Origin: Thiobacillus sp.
GTDB taxonomy: Bacteria; Pseudomonadota; Gammaproteobacteria; Burkholderiales; Thiobacillaceae
Assembly: GCA_019459055.1 (NCBI GenBank)
Contig: JAIBEI010000015.1
Coordinates: 19,584-83,583, forward strand
Length of the DNA stretch: 64,000 nt
Direction: 5' to 3'
The position numbers and the translations under genes are program-made. Shown piece by piece: positions 7,644 through 17,678 of this stretch (its first letter is position 1; each line of letters starts with the position of its first letter). The notes beneath the pieces were generated by a model. That model did no database searches. It saw only the letters and a program-made list of their open reading frames with translations, and was not told where the DNA came from.

Positions 7644-9089
7644 TTGCGGGGGACAGCCAACCGGCGCCCCTTCATTTCAATCTTTCCCGGCCACCTGCTG
7701 CTGGCTGCGATTGCATTGCTGGCTGGCCTGCTGTATGCCTTTTTTGGTCCTTTCTGGAACGAATCGCACCTTCTCTGGCTGTCCGGTTTCCTGCTGGCCG
7801 CCCTGTTCGCCTATCTGATCGTGCGCCTGCTTGGCGAACGGGCCGCGCTGAGGCGACTTGAGCTTGGCATTCTTCACGCGCGTGAAGGTCTGCTGGAACC
7901 GACCTCGGCCGAGCCCTACGCATGGACCAGCATCGGCCGCCTGATACCGGAATACAACACCACCATCACCACGCTGCGGATGATGTTCCAGACCGTGGAG
8001 GAATGTCAGGGGCGTTTCCTCAACGAGCGCAACCGCAGCAACACCATTCTGCAAAGCCTGCCGGGTGCCCTGCTGAGCCTTGCTGACGATTTGCGCGTCA
8101 CCATCGCCAACCGCCAGGCGGATGCGCTGTTCGATGTCCGGCCGGGTGCGCTGATCGGCGCAAACCTGTTCGAACTGCTCGACGTCAACGAGCACGACCG
8201 TGAACTGCTGCGCGACGCCTTTCTCTACAAGCACATGATCCGAAACCAGGAAATTGCCCTCAACGTCGGTGGCGGCAAGCGTTTCTTTTCGCTCAACCTC
8301 GCCTTCTACAGCGATGAGGAAAACGACATGGGCGGCGTGCTGATCCTGCAGGACATCACCGAGCATCGCCAATTGATGGAAAGCGTTGCGACGCGCGAGA
8401 AACTGGTGGCGATGGGCCAGCTGGCAGCCGGCGTCGCGCACGAACTGAACACGCCCCTTGGCAATATACTTGGCTATGCGCAACTGCTCGACCGGGGCGC
8501 GGCCGAGCATCCAAAACTGGCGGGCTATGCCCGCATCATCGTCGACGAGACGCAGCGCTGCTCGCGCGTGGTGCAGGAATTGCTCGACTACGCGCGCAAG
8601 GACAAGTGCAGCGGCGAGACCTGCGACCTGAACCAGCTGGCACAGGAGTTGATCGAGACATTCATCAACTGCAGGCTTAAACGCTACCGGATCGAAATCG
8701 TGCTGGACCTGTGCCCGGAAATGCTGGTGGTCGAGGGGGGATGCGGCCAGCTCGATATCGTCTTGAGCAACCTGCTGATCAATGCCATCGATGCGCTCGA
8801 CAAAACGCCGTCGCCGCGCATCGTCGTGCGCACCTGGGCGGAAGACGCCAATGCCGCCATCGCCATTTCAGACAACGGCCCGGGCGTACCGCAGGATATC
8901 CGCAAGCGTTTGTTCGATCCCTTCTTTTCCACCAAGGAAGTCGGGCAGGGCTCCGGGCTTGGCCTGTCCATCAGCCAGGCAATCGTTACAAAACGTGGCG
9001 GCTTTATTGCTTATGATGCCGCGAATGGCGAAGGCGCGTGCTTCGTCGTCAAACTGCCGGCAGTCGACCTGGAACGAGCAAAATCATGA
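7644..9089 (+). CDS. Membrane sensor histidine kinase (PAS-HisKA-HATPase)
   Basis: A 481-residue kinase. Two closely spaced membrane helices (about residues 15-60) leave almost no periplasmic domain, so sensing is probably in the membrane or cytoplasm. A PAS-like region follows (about 130-245). The H-box AHELNTPLG has the phosphorylated histidine near residue 266, and the HATPase has N, DNGPG and GSGLGL boxes. This is the NtrB/AtoS-like layout that pairs with sigma-54 activators. The start is uncertain: TTG at 7644 lacks a ribosome site, and rarer codons upstream are nearer to AAGAGG. It overlaps the regulator gene by four bases (ATGA). Confidence 0.85.
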   Translation: MRGTANRRPFISIFPGHLLLAAIALLAGLLYAFFGPFWNESHLLWLSGFLLAALFAYLIVRLLGERAALRRLELGILHAREGLLEPTSAEPYAWTSIGRLIPEYNTTITTLRMMFQTVEECQGRFLNERNRSNTILQSLPGALLSLADDLRVTIANRQADALFDVRPGALIGANLFELLDVNEHDRELLRDAFLYKHMIRNQEIALNVGGGKRFFSLNLAFYSDEENDMGGVLILQDITEHRQLMESVATREKLVAMGQLAAGVAHELNTPLGNILGYAQLLDRGAAEHPKLAGYARIIVDETQRCSRVVQELLDYARKDKCSGETCDLNQLAQELIETFINCRLKRYRIEIVLDLCPEMLVVEGGCGQLDIVLSNLLINAIDALDKTPSPRIVVRTWAEDANAAIAISDNGPGVPQDIRKRLFDPFFSTKEVGQGSGLGLSISQAIVTKRGGFIAYDAANGEGACFVVKLPAVDLERAKS

Positions 9090-10504
9090 AACAGGATGCC
9101 TCCGCTCCACGCAGCAATGACAAGGATGCCGGCACGGCCGATGCCGTCCCGACCATTCTGGTTACCGAGGATGACCGCAACATGCGTGAGCTGATCCTCG
9201 CCGTGCTGGCCGAGTCGTCGATGACGTTCAAGGTGGCCAGCGCCGAGAACGCGCACGAGGCGATGGATTTCCTCGGAAACAACGACGCCGCCGTTGTGAT
9301 CTCCGATCTCCGCATGCCGGGCGCCGATGGTCTTGACCTGCTCAAGTTCGTGAAATCGCATGACCCGCAGACCCAGGTCGTGCTGGTCACCGGCCATGCC
9401 ACCGTCGAGTCCGCCATCGATGCCCTCAAGGAAGGCGCCTACGATTACGTGCAGAAGCCGTTCGACACCATCAAGCTGCGCTGCGTGGTGGAAAAGGCGC
9501 TCGGTTTCTACCTGCTTTCGACCGAGAACCAGCGCCTGCGTCGGCAAAGCCGTGCCTACGAGGAAAGCGGCGAGATCATCGGCCAGTCCCAGGCGAAGGA
9601 GCGGGTCGACCGCCTGATCGATGCCGCCGCCGCCTACGACTCCAGTGTGTTGATCTTCGGTGAAAGCGGCAGCGGCAAAGAGCTGGTGGCACGTCAGATC
9701 CACCAGCGCGGCAAGCGCCGCGAGAAGTCCTTCGTCGCCATCAACTGCGCGGCGATCCCGGATAACCTGATCGAAAGCGAGCTGTTCGGCTTTCGCAAAG
9801 GCTCCTTTACCGGCGCCGAGCGCAACAAGCCGGGCCTGTTCGAGGTTGCCGATGGCGGTACCCTGTTCCTCGACGAAATCAACAATGCCCCGCTGGCGCT
9901 GCAGGCCAAGCTGCTGCGCGTGCTGCAGGACGGCAGTTTCTACCCGACCGGCGCCACCGAACCGGTTCATGTTGACGTCCGCGTGATCGCCGCCAGCAAC
10001 CGGCCGATTCCCGAACTGGTGGAAAGTGGCCAGTTTCGCGAAGACCTCTTCTATCGTCTGTCGGTGATGGAGATCAGCGTCCCGCCGCTGCGCGAGCGGC
10101 GCGAGGATATCGCTCTGCTGACCTACTATTTGCTGAACAAACATTCGTTGCGCCTCGGCAAGCACATCAGCGGCGTCAGCACCGCCGTGCTCGGCGCGCT
10201 GATGCGTTATGACTGGCCCGGCAACGTGCGCGAACTGGAAAACATCATCCAGCGCATGATCATTCTTGCCGAGTCGGATCATATCGATGCCGACGTGCTG
10301 CCGCCGCGGCTGACCGAGCAGAAGGACCCGCGCGGACGCGCCCTCGACTATCTGCCACCGCAAAGCCTGGACGAAGTGGAGGCCTATTTCATCCGCAAGA
10401 CCCTGCGCGAGACGCACGGCGACCGTGCGCTGGCGGCGGAAATCCTCGGAATCGACAAATCGACCTTGTGGCGCAAGGTCAAGCGCTATGGCATTGAGGA
10501 ATAA
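9086..10504 (+). CDS. NtrC-family sigma-54-dependent response regulator
   Basis: A 472-residue activator. The receiver domain has the phosphoacceptor Asp74 (SDLRMPG). The central AAA+ domain has Walker A GESGSGKE near 192, a Walker B LFLDE and the sigma-54 contact loop as GSFTGA near 239 (consensus GAFTGA). The C-terminus is a Fis-type helix-turn-helix ([17 protein letters not shown]). The ATG overlaps the kinase stop codon, so they form one two-component pair. The nearest sigma-54 promoter found is 5527-5542, so control of the cytochrome/porin unit is the simplest hypothesis. Confidence 0.9.
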   Translation: MKQDASAPRSNDKDAGTADAVPTILVTEDDRNMRELILAVLAESSMTFKVASAENAHEAMDFLGNNDAAVVISDLRMPGADGLDLLKFVKSHDPQTQVVLVTGHATVESAIDALKEGAYDYVQKPFDTIKLRCVVEKALGFYLLSTENQRLRRQSRAYEESGEIIGQSQAKERVDRLIDAAAAYDSSVLIFGESGSGKELVARQIHQRGKRREKSFVAINCAAIPDNLIESELFGFRKGSFTGAERNKPGLFEVADGGTLFLDEINNAPLALQAKLLRVLQDGSFYPTGATEPVHVDVRVIAASNRPIPELVESGQFREDLFYRLSVMEISVPPLRERREDIALLTYYLLNKHSLRLGKHISGVSTAVLGALMRYDWPGNVRELENIIQRMIILAESDHIDADVLPPRLTEQKDPRGRALDYLPPQSLDEVEAYFIRKTLRETHGDRALAAEILGIDKSTLWRKVKRYGIEE

Positions 10505-10642
10505 TGCCGTCGGTCGAACGCGCGTGTCGCGTTTCTTCCCGGCCGATGCCACTTGCTGCCCGGCGGAATTGCCGCGGTGCCCGGGCGCCTGGGCGGCCCG
10601 CCTAGTTGCGCCGCCATGCCTTTTATAGGAAGCTTGAACGCG

Positions 10643-11428
10643 ATGTCGCTTGCCCCCCTTTTCGTCTCGTTGCGCCGCGCTTCCTGGTTGGGCGCACCGC
10701 TGAATCTTCTGTTGCTGCTGGCGCTGGCGGCCTTGCTGGCGCACTGGACCTGGCGCTTTGCCGCGCCTGTGCCGCCGCTGTCGGCAAGCGCCGCGCGCGC
10801 CGACATCAAGCCGGGCGAGCAACTGGCTTCGCTGCGTGCGGCGCATCTGTTCGGCGCGGCGCAGGGGGCGGCGGATCTGCGCGGTGAGCCGGTGACCTCG
10901 CTCAACCTGAAGCTGCGCGGGGTGTTCGCTGCACTGGGCGGCCAGCCGGCGATGGCGATTCTGGGCGTTGACGGGCAGGACCAGGCCGTTGCCACCGGTT
11001 ATGAAATCGTGCCGGGAGTGGTGCTGGACTCGGTGGCCCCCGACCACGTGATTCTGCTCAATCGCGGGATGCGTGAGCGCCTCGACCTGGATGCGGTGGG
11101 GCAGCCGCTGGCGCTGGCTGGCGGCGACATTCCGGTCTCGCGCAATGAATTCAACCAGGCTTTGGCCAACCCGCAAAGTCTCGGGGTTCAGGCGAGCGCA
11201 GGGAGTGGCGCGCAGCCTGGCCTGGTGCTGACCGCGGTGGCGGCTGACGGGCTGGCTGCGCGGCTGGGCCTGCAGAGCGGGGACACGCTACGCATGGTCA
11301 ATGGCATGCCGGTTGCCAATGTGCAGGACTTTGCGCAGCAGTTGTCCGGCACGGTGGGGGTGCAGAACCTCACCGTAGTGGGCGAACGCCAGGGCAAGCC
11401 GCTTACTCTTTCTTACAGGCTGCAGTAG
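10643..11428 (+). CDS. gspC: Type II secretion inner-membrane protein GspC
   Basis: GspC links the inner-membrane platform to the secretin. The 261-residue product has one membrane helix (about 17-36), an HR domain (LNLKLRGVFA onward) that binds the secretin, and a C-terminal PDZ domain (about 175-258). ATG 10643 gives a typical short cytoplasmic tail; ATG 10616 is in frame and also possible. It is the first gene of the gsp operon and ends five bases before gspD. The 138 bases upstream contain no promoter I can support. Confidence 0.88.
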   Translation: MSLAPLFVSLRRASWLGAPLNLLLLLALAALLAHWTWRFAAPVPPLSASAARADIKPGEQLASLRAAHLFGAAQGAADLRGEPVTSLNLKLRGVFAALGGQPAMAILGVDGQDQAVATGYEIVPGVVLDSVAPDHVILLNRGMRERLDLDAVGQPLALAGGDIPVSRNEFNQALANPQSLGVQASAGSGAQPGLVLTAVAADGLAARLGLQSGDTLRMVNGMPVANVQDFAQQLSGTVGVQNLTVVGERQGKPLTLSYRLQ

Positions 11429-11433
11429 AAACG

Positions 11434-13506
11434 ATGAACAACATGAAAAAAACACGATCGGGTTTCCCCCGCCGGCTGGCGTTGAGCGTCCTGTTGCTGG
11501 CGCTGGCGCTGCCGCCGTTGCAGACCCTGGCCCAGACCCAGACCCAGACTGGCCCGGTCGTTCTCAATTTCGTCAACGCCGATATCCCCTCGGTGATCAA
11601 GGCGGTGGGCGAACTCACCGGCAAGAACTTCATCATCGATCCGCGCGTCAAGGGCACGGTGATCATCACTTCAGCGAGGCCGGTGCCGCGCGACCAGGTG
11701 TATCCGATCCTGCTGTCGGCGCTGCGCATGCAGGGCTTTTCGGCGATCGAGGGCCGCGGGGTGGTGAAGATCGTGCCGGAAGCGGAGGCGAAGCAGAATT
11801 ACAGCGTGACCCGCGGCAAGCAGATCAACGAGAGCGGCGACCGGATCATCACCCAGGTCTACCCGCTGCAGCATGAGTCCGCCGCGCAATTGATGCCGGT
11901 GCTGCGGCCGCTGATTGGTCCCAACAACACCATCGCGGTGCTGCCCAGCAGCAACACGCTGGTGATTACCGATTATGCCGACAACGTGCGCCGGCTGAAC
12001 GCGGTCATCGAGGCGGTCGACCAGCCGAGCGCAAACGACACCGCGTTGATCCGGCTGAACCATGTGTCGGCGGTGGACGTGGCGCAGTCGCTGGGGCGGC
12101 TGATGTCCGACGGTGCCGCCGCGGCGGGGCAGCCGGGCGGTGCGCGGCTGACGATCGTGCCGGATGTGCGCTCGAATTCGCTGCTGGTGCGCAGCGACAA
12201 TCCCTCGCGCATCCAGACGCTGCGCGGCCTGATCGCCGGGCTCGATGTGGCGGGCGTGGCGGGCGGCAACATTCATGTGGTGTATCTGCGCAATGCCGAA
12301 GCGGCGAAGCTGGCCGAGACGCTGCGCGGCGTTCTGACCGGCGAGGCGCCGAGCGGGCTGGCGACAGCGACCACGCCGGCCGCCAGCCAGACGGCCAGCG
12401 TCAACCCCGTATCCGGCGCCGCCGGCGGCAGCATGATCCTCGCCGATGCGGCGACCAACTCGCTCGTCATCAGCGCGCCGGACGTGACCTACAACGCACT
12501 GCGCGCGGTGATCGACAAGCTCGACGCGCGCCGTGCACAGGTGTTCGTCGAGGCACTGGTGGTGGAGATCACCGCCGAGAAAGCGGCCGAGTTCGGCATC
12601 CAGTGGCAGGACCTGCGCGGCATCGAGAAGAGCGGCACGAATTTTATCGGCGGCACCAACCTCGGCGGCCGCAATACCGGCAGCAACATCCTCGACGCCG
12701 CGGTCAACCTCGGCACCGTGGGGCAGGGGCTGAACATCGGCATCGTCAGCGGCACCATCAACATCCCCGGCCTCGGCGTGGTGACCAACCTCGGCGCGCT
12801 GGCGCGGGCGCTGGAATCGGACGCCAACGCCAACATCCTGTCGACGCCCAACCTGCTGACCATGGACAACGAGGAGGCGAAGATCGTGATCGGCCAGAAT
12901 GTGCCCTTCATCACCGGCCAGTATGCGCAGACCGGCTCCACCACCACGCCGAGCCCGTTTCAGACCATCGAACGCCGCGACGTCGGGCTGACGCTGAGGG
13001 TGCGGCCGCAGGTGTCGGAAGGCGGCTCGGTCAAGCTGGAGATCTATCAGGAGATTTCCAGCCTGCGTCCGACCACCACGGCGGCCGACATCATCACCGA
13101 CATGCGCTCCATCGATTCCACGGTGCTGGTCGACGACGGCCGCATCATCGTCATCGGCGGGCTGATCCAGGACACCATGCAGGACGGTGTCGACAGGGTG
13201 CCGGTGCTGGGTGACATCCCGCTGATCGGCCATCTGTTCAGGTCGGAAAAGCGCAAGCGCATGAAAACCAACCTGATGGTGTTCCTGCGACCGTACGTGC
13301 TGCGCGACACCAGCAGTTCGGACGTGCTGACCGGCGAGCGTTATGACTTCATCCGGCAGAAACAGGCCGAGTTCCGCATGCAGCCGCATTTTGCCCTGCC
13401 CGACATGCAGATGGAGCCGCTGCCCGAGCTGAAGAATCCGCCGCTGCCCCAGCGGGTCAACCAGCCGCCGCAGCCCGCCCAGAACTCGCCGCTGACCGCG
13501 CCCTGA
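11434..13506 (+). CDS. gspD: Type II secretion outer-membrane secretin GspD
   Basis: A 690-residue secretin that forms the outer-membrane channel. Signal peptide to about residue 34, then N0 (VLNFVNADIPSVIKAVGELTG), three N-domain repeats interrupted by an Ala/Thr-rich linker, and the C-terminal secretin domain with the gate-region signature VPFITGQ and an RDVGLTLRVRP strand. The last ~50 residues are Pro/Gln-rich, where pilotin-binding tails usually lie. It overlaps gspE at the stop codon. Confidence 0.95.
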   Translation: MNNMKKTRSGFPRRLALSVLLLALALPPLQTLAQTQTQTGPVVLNFVNADIPSVIKAVGELTGKNFIIDPRVKGTVIITSARPVPRDQVYPILLSALRMQGFSAIEGRGVVKIVPEAEAKQNYSVTRGKQINESGDRIITQVYPLQHESAAQLMPVLRPLIGPNNTIAVLPSSNTLVITDYADNVRRLNAVIEAVDQPSANDTALIRLNHVSAVDVAQSLGRLMSDGAAAAGQPGGARLTIVPDVRSNSLLVRSDNPSRIQTLRGLIAGLDVAGVAGGNIHVVYLRNAEAAKLAETLRGVLTGEAPSGLATATTPAASQTASVNPVSGAAGGSMILADAATNSLVISAPDVTYNALRAVIDKLDARRAQVFVEALVVEITAEKAAEFGIQWQDLRGIEKSGTNFIGGTNLGGRNTGSNILDAAVNLGTVGQGLNIGIVSGTINIPGLGVVTNLGALARALESDANANILSTPNLLTMDNEEAKIVIGQNVPFITGQYAQTGSTTTPSPFQTIERRDVGLTLRVRPQVSEGGSVKLEIYQEISSLRPTTTAADIITDMRSIDSTVLVDDGRIIVIGGLIQDTMQDGVDRVPVLGDIPLIGHLFRSEKRKRMKTNLMVFLRPYVLRDTSSSDVLTGERYDFIRQKQAEFRMQPHFALPDMQMEPLPELKNPPLPQRVNQPPQPAQNSPLTAP

Positions 13507-15020
13507 TGCCTGTCATGGATACGCCCGCGACCCACGTTCCGGATTCGCAGCTCGCCACACTGCTGCCCTACGGCTTTGCGCGCACCCGCGGGGTGCTGGT
13601 GGCGCGGCGCGTCGGCGACGAGATGGAGGTGTGGCTGCGCGAGGGCGCCGAGCCCGCCACCCTGGCCGAGGTGCGGCGCATTCTCAAGTGCCCGCTGCAG
13701 ACGCAGGTGCTGGCGCCGGAGCAGTTCGAGCGCGTCCTGACACTGGCCTATGCGCGTGGCGAGAACCAGGCGGCCAGCCTGGTCGACGACATGGCGCAGG
13801 GAATGGACCTGCAGCAGCTGGCGCAGGACATCCCCGAGGTGGCCGACCTGCTGGAAAGCGAGGACGACGCGCCGATCATTCGCCTCATCAATGCGCTCTT
13901 GACGCAGGCGCTGCGCGAAAATGCGTCCGATATTCATATCGAACCCTACGAGACGCGCTCGGTGGTGCGCTTTCGCATGGACGGCGCATTGCGCGACGTG
14001 ATCGAGCCGAAGCGCGCGCTGCACGCGGCGATCGTTTCGCGCATCAAGGTGATGGCGCAGCTCGACATCGCCGAGAAGCGCCTGCCGCAGGATGGCCGCA
14101 TCACCCTGCGGCTGGCCGGGCGGCCGGTGGATGTGCGGGTGTCGACGCTGCCCACCGGCCATGGCGAGCGCGTGGTGCTGCGTCTGCTCGACAAGCAGGC
14201 AGGGCGGCTGGAGCTGGGCCGACTCGGCATGAGCGAGCACACCCTGACCGGGCTTGACGAGCTGATCCGCCGCCCGCACGGCATCGTGCTGGTGACCGGG
14301 CCGACCGGCTCGGGCAAAACCACCACGCTCTATGCGGCGCTCTCAAGGCTGGACGCCAAGACGCTCAACATCATGACGGTGGAGGATCCGATCGAGTACG
14401 ACCTCGACGGCATCGGCCAGACCCAGGCCAACCCGCGCATCGAGCTGACTTTTGCGCGCGCGCTGCGCTCCATCCTGCGGCAGGATCCGGACGTCATCAT
14501 GATCGGCGAAATCCGCGACCTGGAGACCGCGCAGATTGCGGTGCAGGCTTCGCTCACCGGCCATCTGGTGCTGGCGACGCTGCACACCAACGATGCTGCC
14601 AGCTCGGTGACGCGCCTGATCGACATGGGGATCGAGCCTTTCCTGCTGGCATCGAGCCTGCTGGGCGTGCTCGGCCAGCGCCTGGTGCGCAGGCTGTGCC
14701 CGCTGTGTCGCCAGCCGCACGCGGCGAGCGACAAAGAACGCGCGGCGATCGGCGAGCCTCGGCTGGACGGGCCGTTGTTCAGCGCGGTCGGCTGCCCGAG
14801 CTGCAATTCCACCGGCTATCGTGGCCGTACCGGCATCTATGAATTGCTCGCGGTCGACGAGCCGCTGCGCCGCATGATCCACGACGGCGCGTCCGAACAG
14901 AACCTGCGCGGCCACGCCGTGGCGCAAGGCATGGCCAGCATGCGCCAGGACGGCATGCGCTGGGTGCGCGCCGGCAACACCGCACTGGAAGAAGTGCTGC
15001 GCGTGACGCGCGAAGCCTGA
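13506..15020 (+). CDS. gspE: Type II secretion ATPase GspE
   Basis: Cytoplasmic secretion ATPase of 504 residues. It has an N-terminal GspL-binding domain, Walker A GPTGSGKTTT near residue 265, an Asp box, a Walker B segment (VIMIGEIRD), a His box (LHTNDA) and the GspE zinc-binding tetracysteine (CPLC near 399 and CPSC near 430). The start shares bases with the gspD stop codon. All catalytic motifs are intact, so the system appears functional. Confidence 0.95.
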   Translation: MPVMDTPATHVPDSQLATLLPYGFARTRGVLVARRVGDEMEVWLREGAEPATLAEVRRILKCPLQTQVLAPEQFERVLTLAYARGENQAASLVDDMAQGMDLQQLAQDIPEVADLLESEDDAPIIRLINALLTQALRENASDIHIEPYETRSVVRFRMDGALRDVIEPKRALHAAIVSRIKVMAQLDIAEKRLPQDGRITLRLAGRPVDVRVSTLPTGHGERVVLRLLDKQAGRLELGRLGMSEHTLTGLDELIRRPHGIVLVTGPTGSGKTTTLYAALSRLDAKTLNIMTVEDPIEYDLDGIGQTQANPRIELTFARALRSILRQDPDVIMIGEIRDLETAQIAVQASLTGHLVLATLHTNDAASSVTRLIDMGIEPFLLASSLLGVLGQRLVRRLCPLCRQPHAASDKERAAIGEPRLDGPLFSAVGCPSCNSTGYRGRTGIYELLAVDEPLRRMIHDGASEQNLRGHAVAQGMASMRQDGMRWVRAGNTALEEVLRVTREA

Positions 15021-15034
15021 ACGGCTGGATCGGC

Positions 15035-16252
15035 ATGGCTGCATTTCGCTACGAGGCTTACGACGCTGCCGGCCGCCTGAAGAAGGGCGTGCTGGAAGCC
15101 GACACTGCGCGCCAGTTGCGCGCCCGGCTGCGCGAACAGGGGCTGCTGGTGGCGGAAGTGGCGACGGTGTCCGAGGCCACCATGGCGCGCGGCAGCAACC
15201 GCTGGCACTGGCGGCGCGGCCTGTCCGGCACGCAACTGAGCCTGGTCACGCGGCAGTTCGCCACCCTGCTGGCCGCCGGCCTGCCGGTGGAGCAAACGCT
15301 CAACGCCCTGATCGAGCAGGCCGATACCGACTATCAGCGCCAGGTGCTGGCCGGGGTGCGCGGCGAGGTGCTGGCGGGACATTCGCTGGCGCGCGCGCTG
15401 CAGAAATATCCGCGCGTGTTCCCCGAGCTGTACGTCACCCTGGTCGCGGCCGGCGAGCAGTCCGGCCGTCTCGGCGAGGTGATGGAGCGGCTGGCCGACT
15501 ACACCGAATCGCATCAGGCGCTGCGGCAGAAGGTCGGACTGGCCTTCATCTACCCGGCCATCGTTACGTTGGTGGCGGGCACCGTGGTGCTCGGCCTCTT
15601 GACCTACGTGGTGCCGCAGGTGGTGAGCGTGTTCCAGAACACCAACCAGACGCTGCCGTGGCTGACCCGCGCGCTGATCGGGCTGAGCGATTTTCTGCGC
15701 GCCAGCGGCTGGCTATGGCTGATCGCGATCGCCGTGGCGATCTGGGCGGCGCGGCGGGCGCTGCGCCTGCCGCCGACGCGTCTGCGTTTTCATCGCTGGC
15801 TGCTGCGGCTGCCGCTGGTGGGCGCGCTGGTGCGTGGCGTCAACAGCGCGCAGCTGGCGAGCACGCTGGCCATTCTGGTGGGCAGCGGGGTGCCGCTGCT
15901 GGCGGCGCTGCAGGCCGGCGCCGGGGTGGTGAACAATCTGCCGATGCGGCAGGCGGTGGAGGAGGCAGCGCGCAAGGTGCGCGAGGGCGGCAGCCTGAGC
16001 CGCGCACTTGCCGCCGCCAAGCTGTTCCCGCCGATGCTGGTGCACATGATCGCCAGCGGCGAGGCAAGCGGCCGCCTGGTGCACATGCTCGAACGCGCCG
16101 CCGCCCAGCAGAGCCGCGAAATGGAAAACCGTGTGATGGGGCTGACCAGCTTGCTGGAGCCGCTGCTGATCGTGGTGATGGGGGTTGTGGTGCTGGTGAT
16201 CGTGCTGGCGATCCTGCTGCCGATTTTCGAGATGAACCAGTTGGTGCGCTGA
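15035..16252 (+). CDS. gspF: Type II secretion platform protein GspF
   Basis: Polytopic inner-membrane protein of 405 residues with the two repeated T2SSF domains typical of GspF (about 70-195 and 270-395) and three membrane helices, around residues 170, 220 and 375. Each repeat carries the glycine-rich GE-x-SG-x-L signature (GEQSGRLGEV and GEASGRLVHM). It lies 14 bases after gspE. The gap to gspG is 123 bases and holds T-rich runs but no convincing terminator. Confidence 0.94.
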   Translation: MAAFRYEAYDAAGRLKKGVLEADTARQLRARLREQGLLVAEVATVSEATMARGSNRWHWRRGLSGTQLSLVTRQFATLLAAGLPVEQTLNALIEQADTDYQRQVLAGVRGEVLAGHSLARALQKYPRVFPELYVTLVAAGEQSGRLGEVMERLADYTESHQALRQKVGLAFIYPAIVTLVAGTVVLGLLTYVVPQVVSVFQNTNQTLPWLTRALIGLSDFLRASGWLWLIAIAVAIWAARRALRLPPTRLRFHRWLLRLPLVGALVRGVNSAQLASTLAILVGSGVPLLAALQAGAGVVNNLPMRQAVEEAARKVREGGSLSRALAAAKLFPPMLVHMIASGEASGRLVHMLERAAAQQSREMENRVMGLTSLLEPLLIVVMGVVVLVIVLAILLPIFEMNQLVR

Positions 16253-16375
16253 TGCGCCGGCCGATGCATGAATCCGCTGAACGCGCGACCCGGCCGTATC
16301 GCCTTGCGCACGCGCTGCAATTTTTTATAACGCGGGCTGTTTTTTGCGCCCGTTGATTTGATTGGAAGGATCGAC

Positions 16376-16822
16376 ATGAAATCCGCATCACACAAACCAG
16401 GCCTGGCCGCGCGCGGCTTCACCCTGATCGAGATCATGGTGGTGGTCGCGATTCTCGGCATTCTCGCGGCGCTGGTGGTGCCGAAAATCATGGGCCGGCC
16501 GGACGAGGCGCGCATCGTTGCCGCCAAGCAGGACATCGCCTCGATCAAGCAGGCGCTGAACCTCTATCGCCTCGACAATGCGCGCTATCCGGCCACCGAT
16601 CAGGGCCTGCAGGCCCTGGTGGAAAAGCCGACTTCCGGGCCGATTCCCGGCAACTGGAAAGCCGGCGGCTATATCGAGCGCCTGCCCAACGATCCCTGGA
16701 ATGCACCCTACCAGTATCTGAATCCAGGGCTGCACGGCGAGATCGACGTTTTCAGCCTGGGCGCGGACGGCGCGGCAGGCGGCGAAGGCAACAACGCGGA
16801 CATCGGTTCGTGGGAGCTGTAA
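16376..16822 (+). CDS. gspG: Major pseudopilin GspG
   Basis: A 148-residue major pseudopilin. The prepilin peptidase site is RG-FTLIE with cleavage after Gly14 and the conserved Glu at mature position 5. The C-terminal calcium-loop region of GspG is recognisable (LPNDPWNAPYQYLNPG and FSLGADG). The ATG at 16376 has GGAAGGA upstream; the in-frame ATG at 16358 would lengthen the leader without a ribosome site. The end overlaps gspH. Confidence 0.95.
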   Translation: MKSASHKPGLAARGFTLIEIMVVVAILGILAALVVPKIMGRPDEARIVAAKQDIASIKQALNLYRLDNARYPATDQGLQALVEKPTSGPIPGNWKAGGYIERLPNDPWNAPYQYLNPGLHGEIDVFSLGADGAAGGEGNNADIGSWEL

Positions 16823-17301
16823 GCCAGCGCGGCTTCACCCTGATCGAGGTCCTGGTGGTGCTGGTGATCATCGGCATCATGGTTGGATTGGTGGGCGTGC
16901 GTCTGATGCCGGACGACGACCGCGTGCTGGCGAACGAGGTGCAGCGGCTGGCGCTGCTGCTGGAACAGACGCGCGACCAGGCGGTGGTATCGGGCGAGCC
17001 GATTGCGTTTACGGTGGAGCAGGGGGGCTATCGTTTCTGGGCGTTGGACGAGGACAACCAATGGGTGCCGCGCAGCGGCGACGATCTGCTGAAGGATCGA
17101 AGCTTGGCGAGCGGCGTGCGCCTGCTGGCACTGCGGGTGAATCAGGCCACTCTGGAGGCGGGCGAGCGCCTGCTGTTCCTGCCGTCCGGCAGCAGCGCGC
17201 CATTCACCGCCGACCTGGCGCTCAACGCGGCGCACGCGCGCATCCGTGGCGACAGCCTGGGCCGGGTACGCGTCGAGACGCAGCAGGATATGGCCGAATG
17301 A
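16810..17301 (+). CDS. gspH: Minor pseudopilin GspH
   Basis: A 163-residue minor pseudopilin with a very short leader and the processing site RG-FTLIE (cleavage after Gly8). It starts at GTG 16810 inside the end of gspG, in a different frame, so translation is likely coupled. The C-terminal domain contains YRFWALDED and LLFLPSG segments typical of GspH. Confidence 0.88.
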   Translation: MGAVSQRGFTLIEVLVVLVIIGIMVGLVGVRLMPDDDRVLANEVQRLALLLEQTRDQAVVSGEPIAFTVEQGGYRFWALDEDNQWVPRSGDDLLKDRSLASGVRLLALRVNQATLEAGERLLFLPSGSSAPFTADLALNAAHARIRGDSLGRVRVETQQDMAE

Positions 17302-17678
17302 GCAGGCAGTCGGCGCGCGGCTTCACCCTGATCGAGGTGCTGGTGGCGCTGGCGATTCTGGCGATCGCGCTGGCCGCTGCCAGTCGCGCGTCGGCGATGA
17401 TGGCCAACAGTTCGGCCGAGCTGCGGCAACGCCTGTTGGCCAGCTGGGTGGCGCAAAACCGTCTGGCCGAACTGCAGGCGCGGCGCGCCTGGCCCGATGC
17501 CGGCACCCGCGAAGGCGAGGTGGAGCAGGCGGGATTGAAACTGACCTGGCACGAAACCGTCAGCGCCACCCCCAACCAGGCGTTCCGCCGCGTTGAAATC
17601 CGTGTTGGCGCGGCGGGGCGCGACGCGCATGCACTGGCGCGGCTGACCGGCTACCTGGCACGGGCCGAGAGCAAATGA
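17298..17678 (+). CDS. gspI: Minor pseudopilin GspI
   Basis: A 126-residue minor pseudopilin. Its start overlaps the gspH stop (ATGA), and the leader ends in RG-FTLIE. The segment ASWVAQNRLAELQ is characteristic of GspI, which forms the tip complex with GspJ and GspK. A longer upstream frame exists but would hide the leader peptide. Confidence 0.9.
   Translation: MSRQSARGFTLIEVLVALAILAIALAAASRASAMMANSSAELRQRLLASWVAQNRLAELQARRAWPDAGTREGEVEQAGLKLTWHETVSATPNQAFRRVEIRVGAAGRDAHALARLTGYLARAESK

Noticed and set aside
10505..10642. Promoter in the gap before gspC
   Set aside because: TTGCGC and TATAGG elements are only 12 bases apart, too close for a sigma-70 promoter; no other pair was found.
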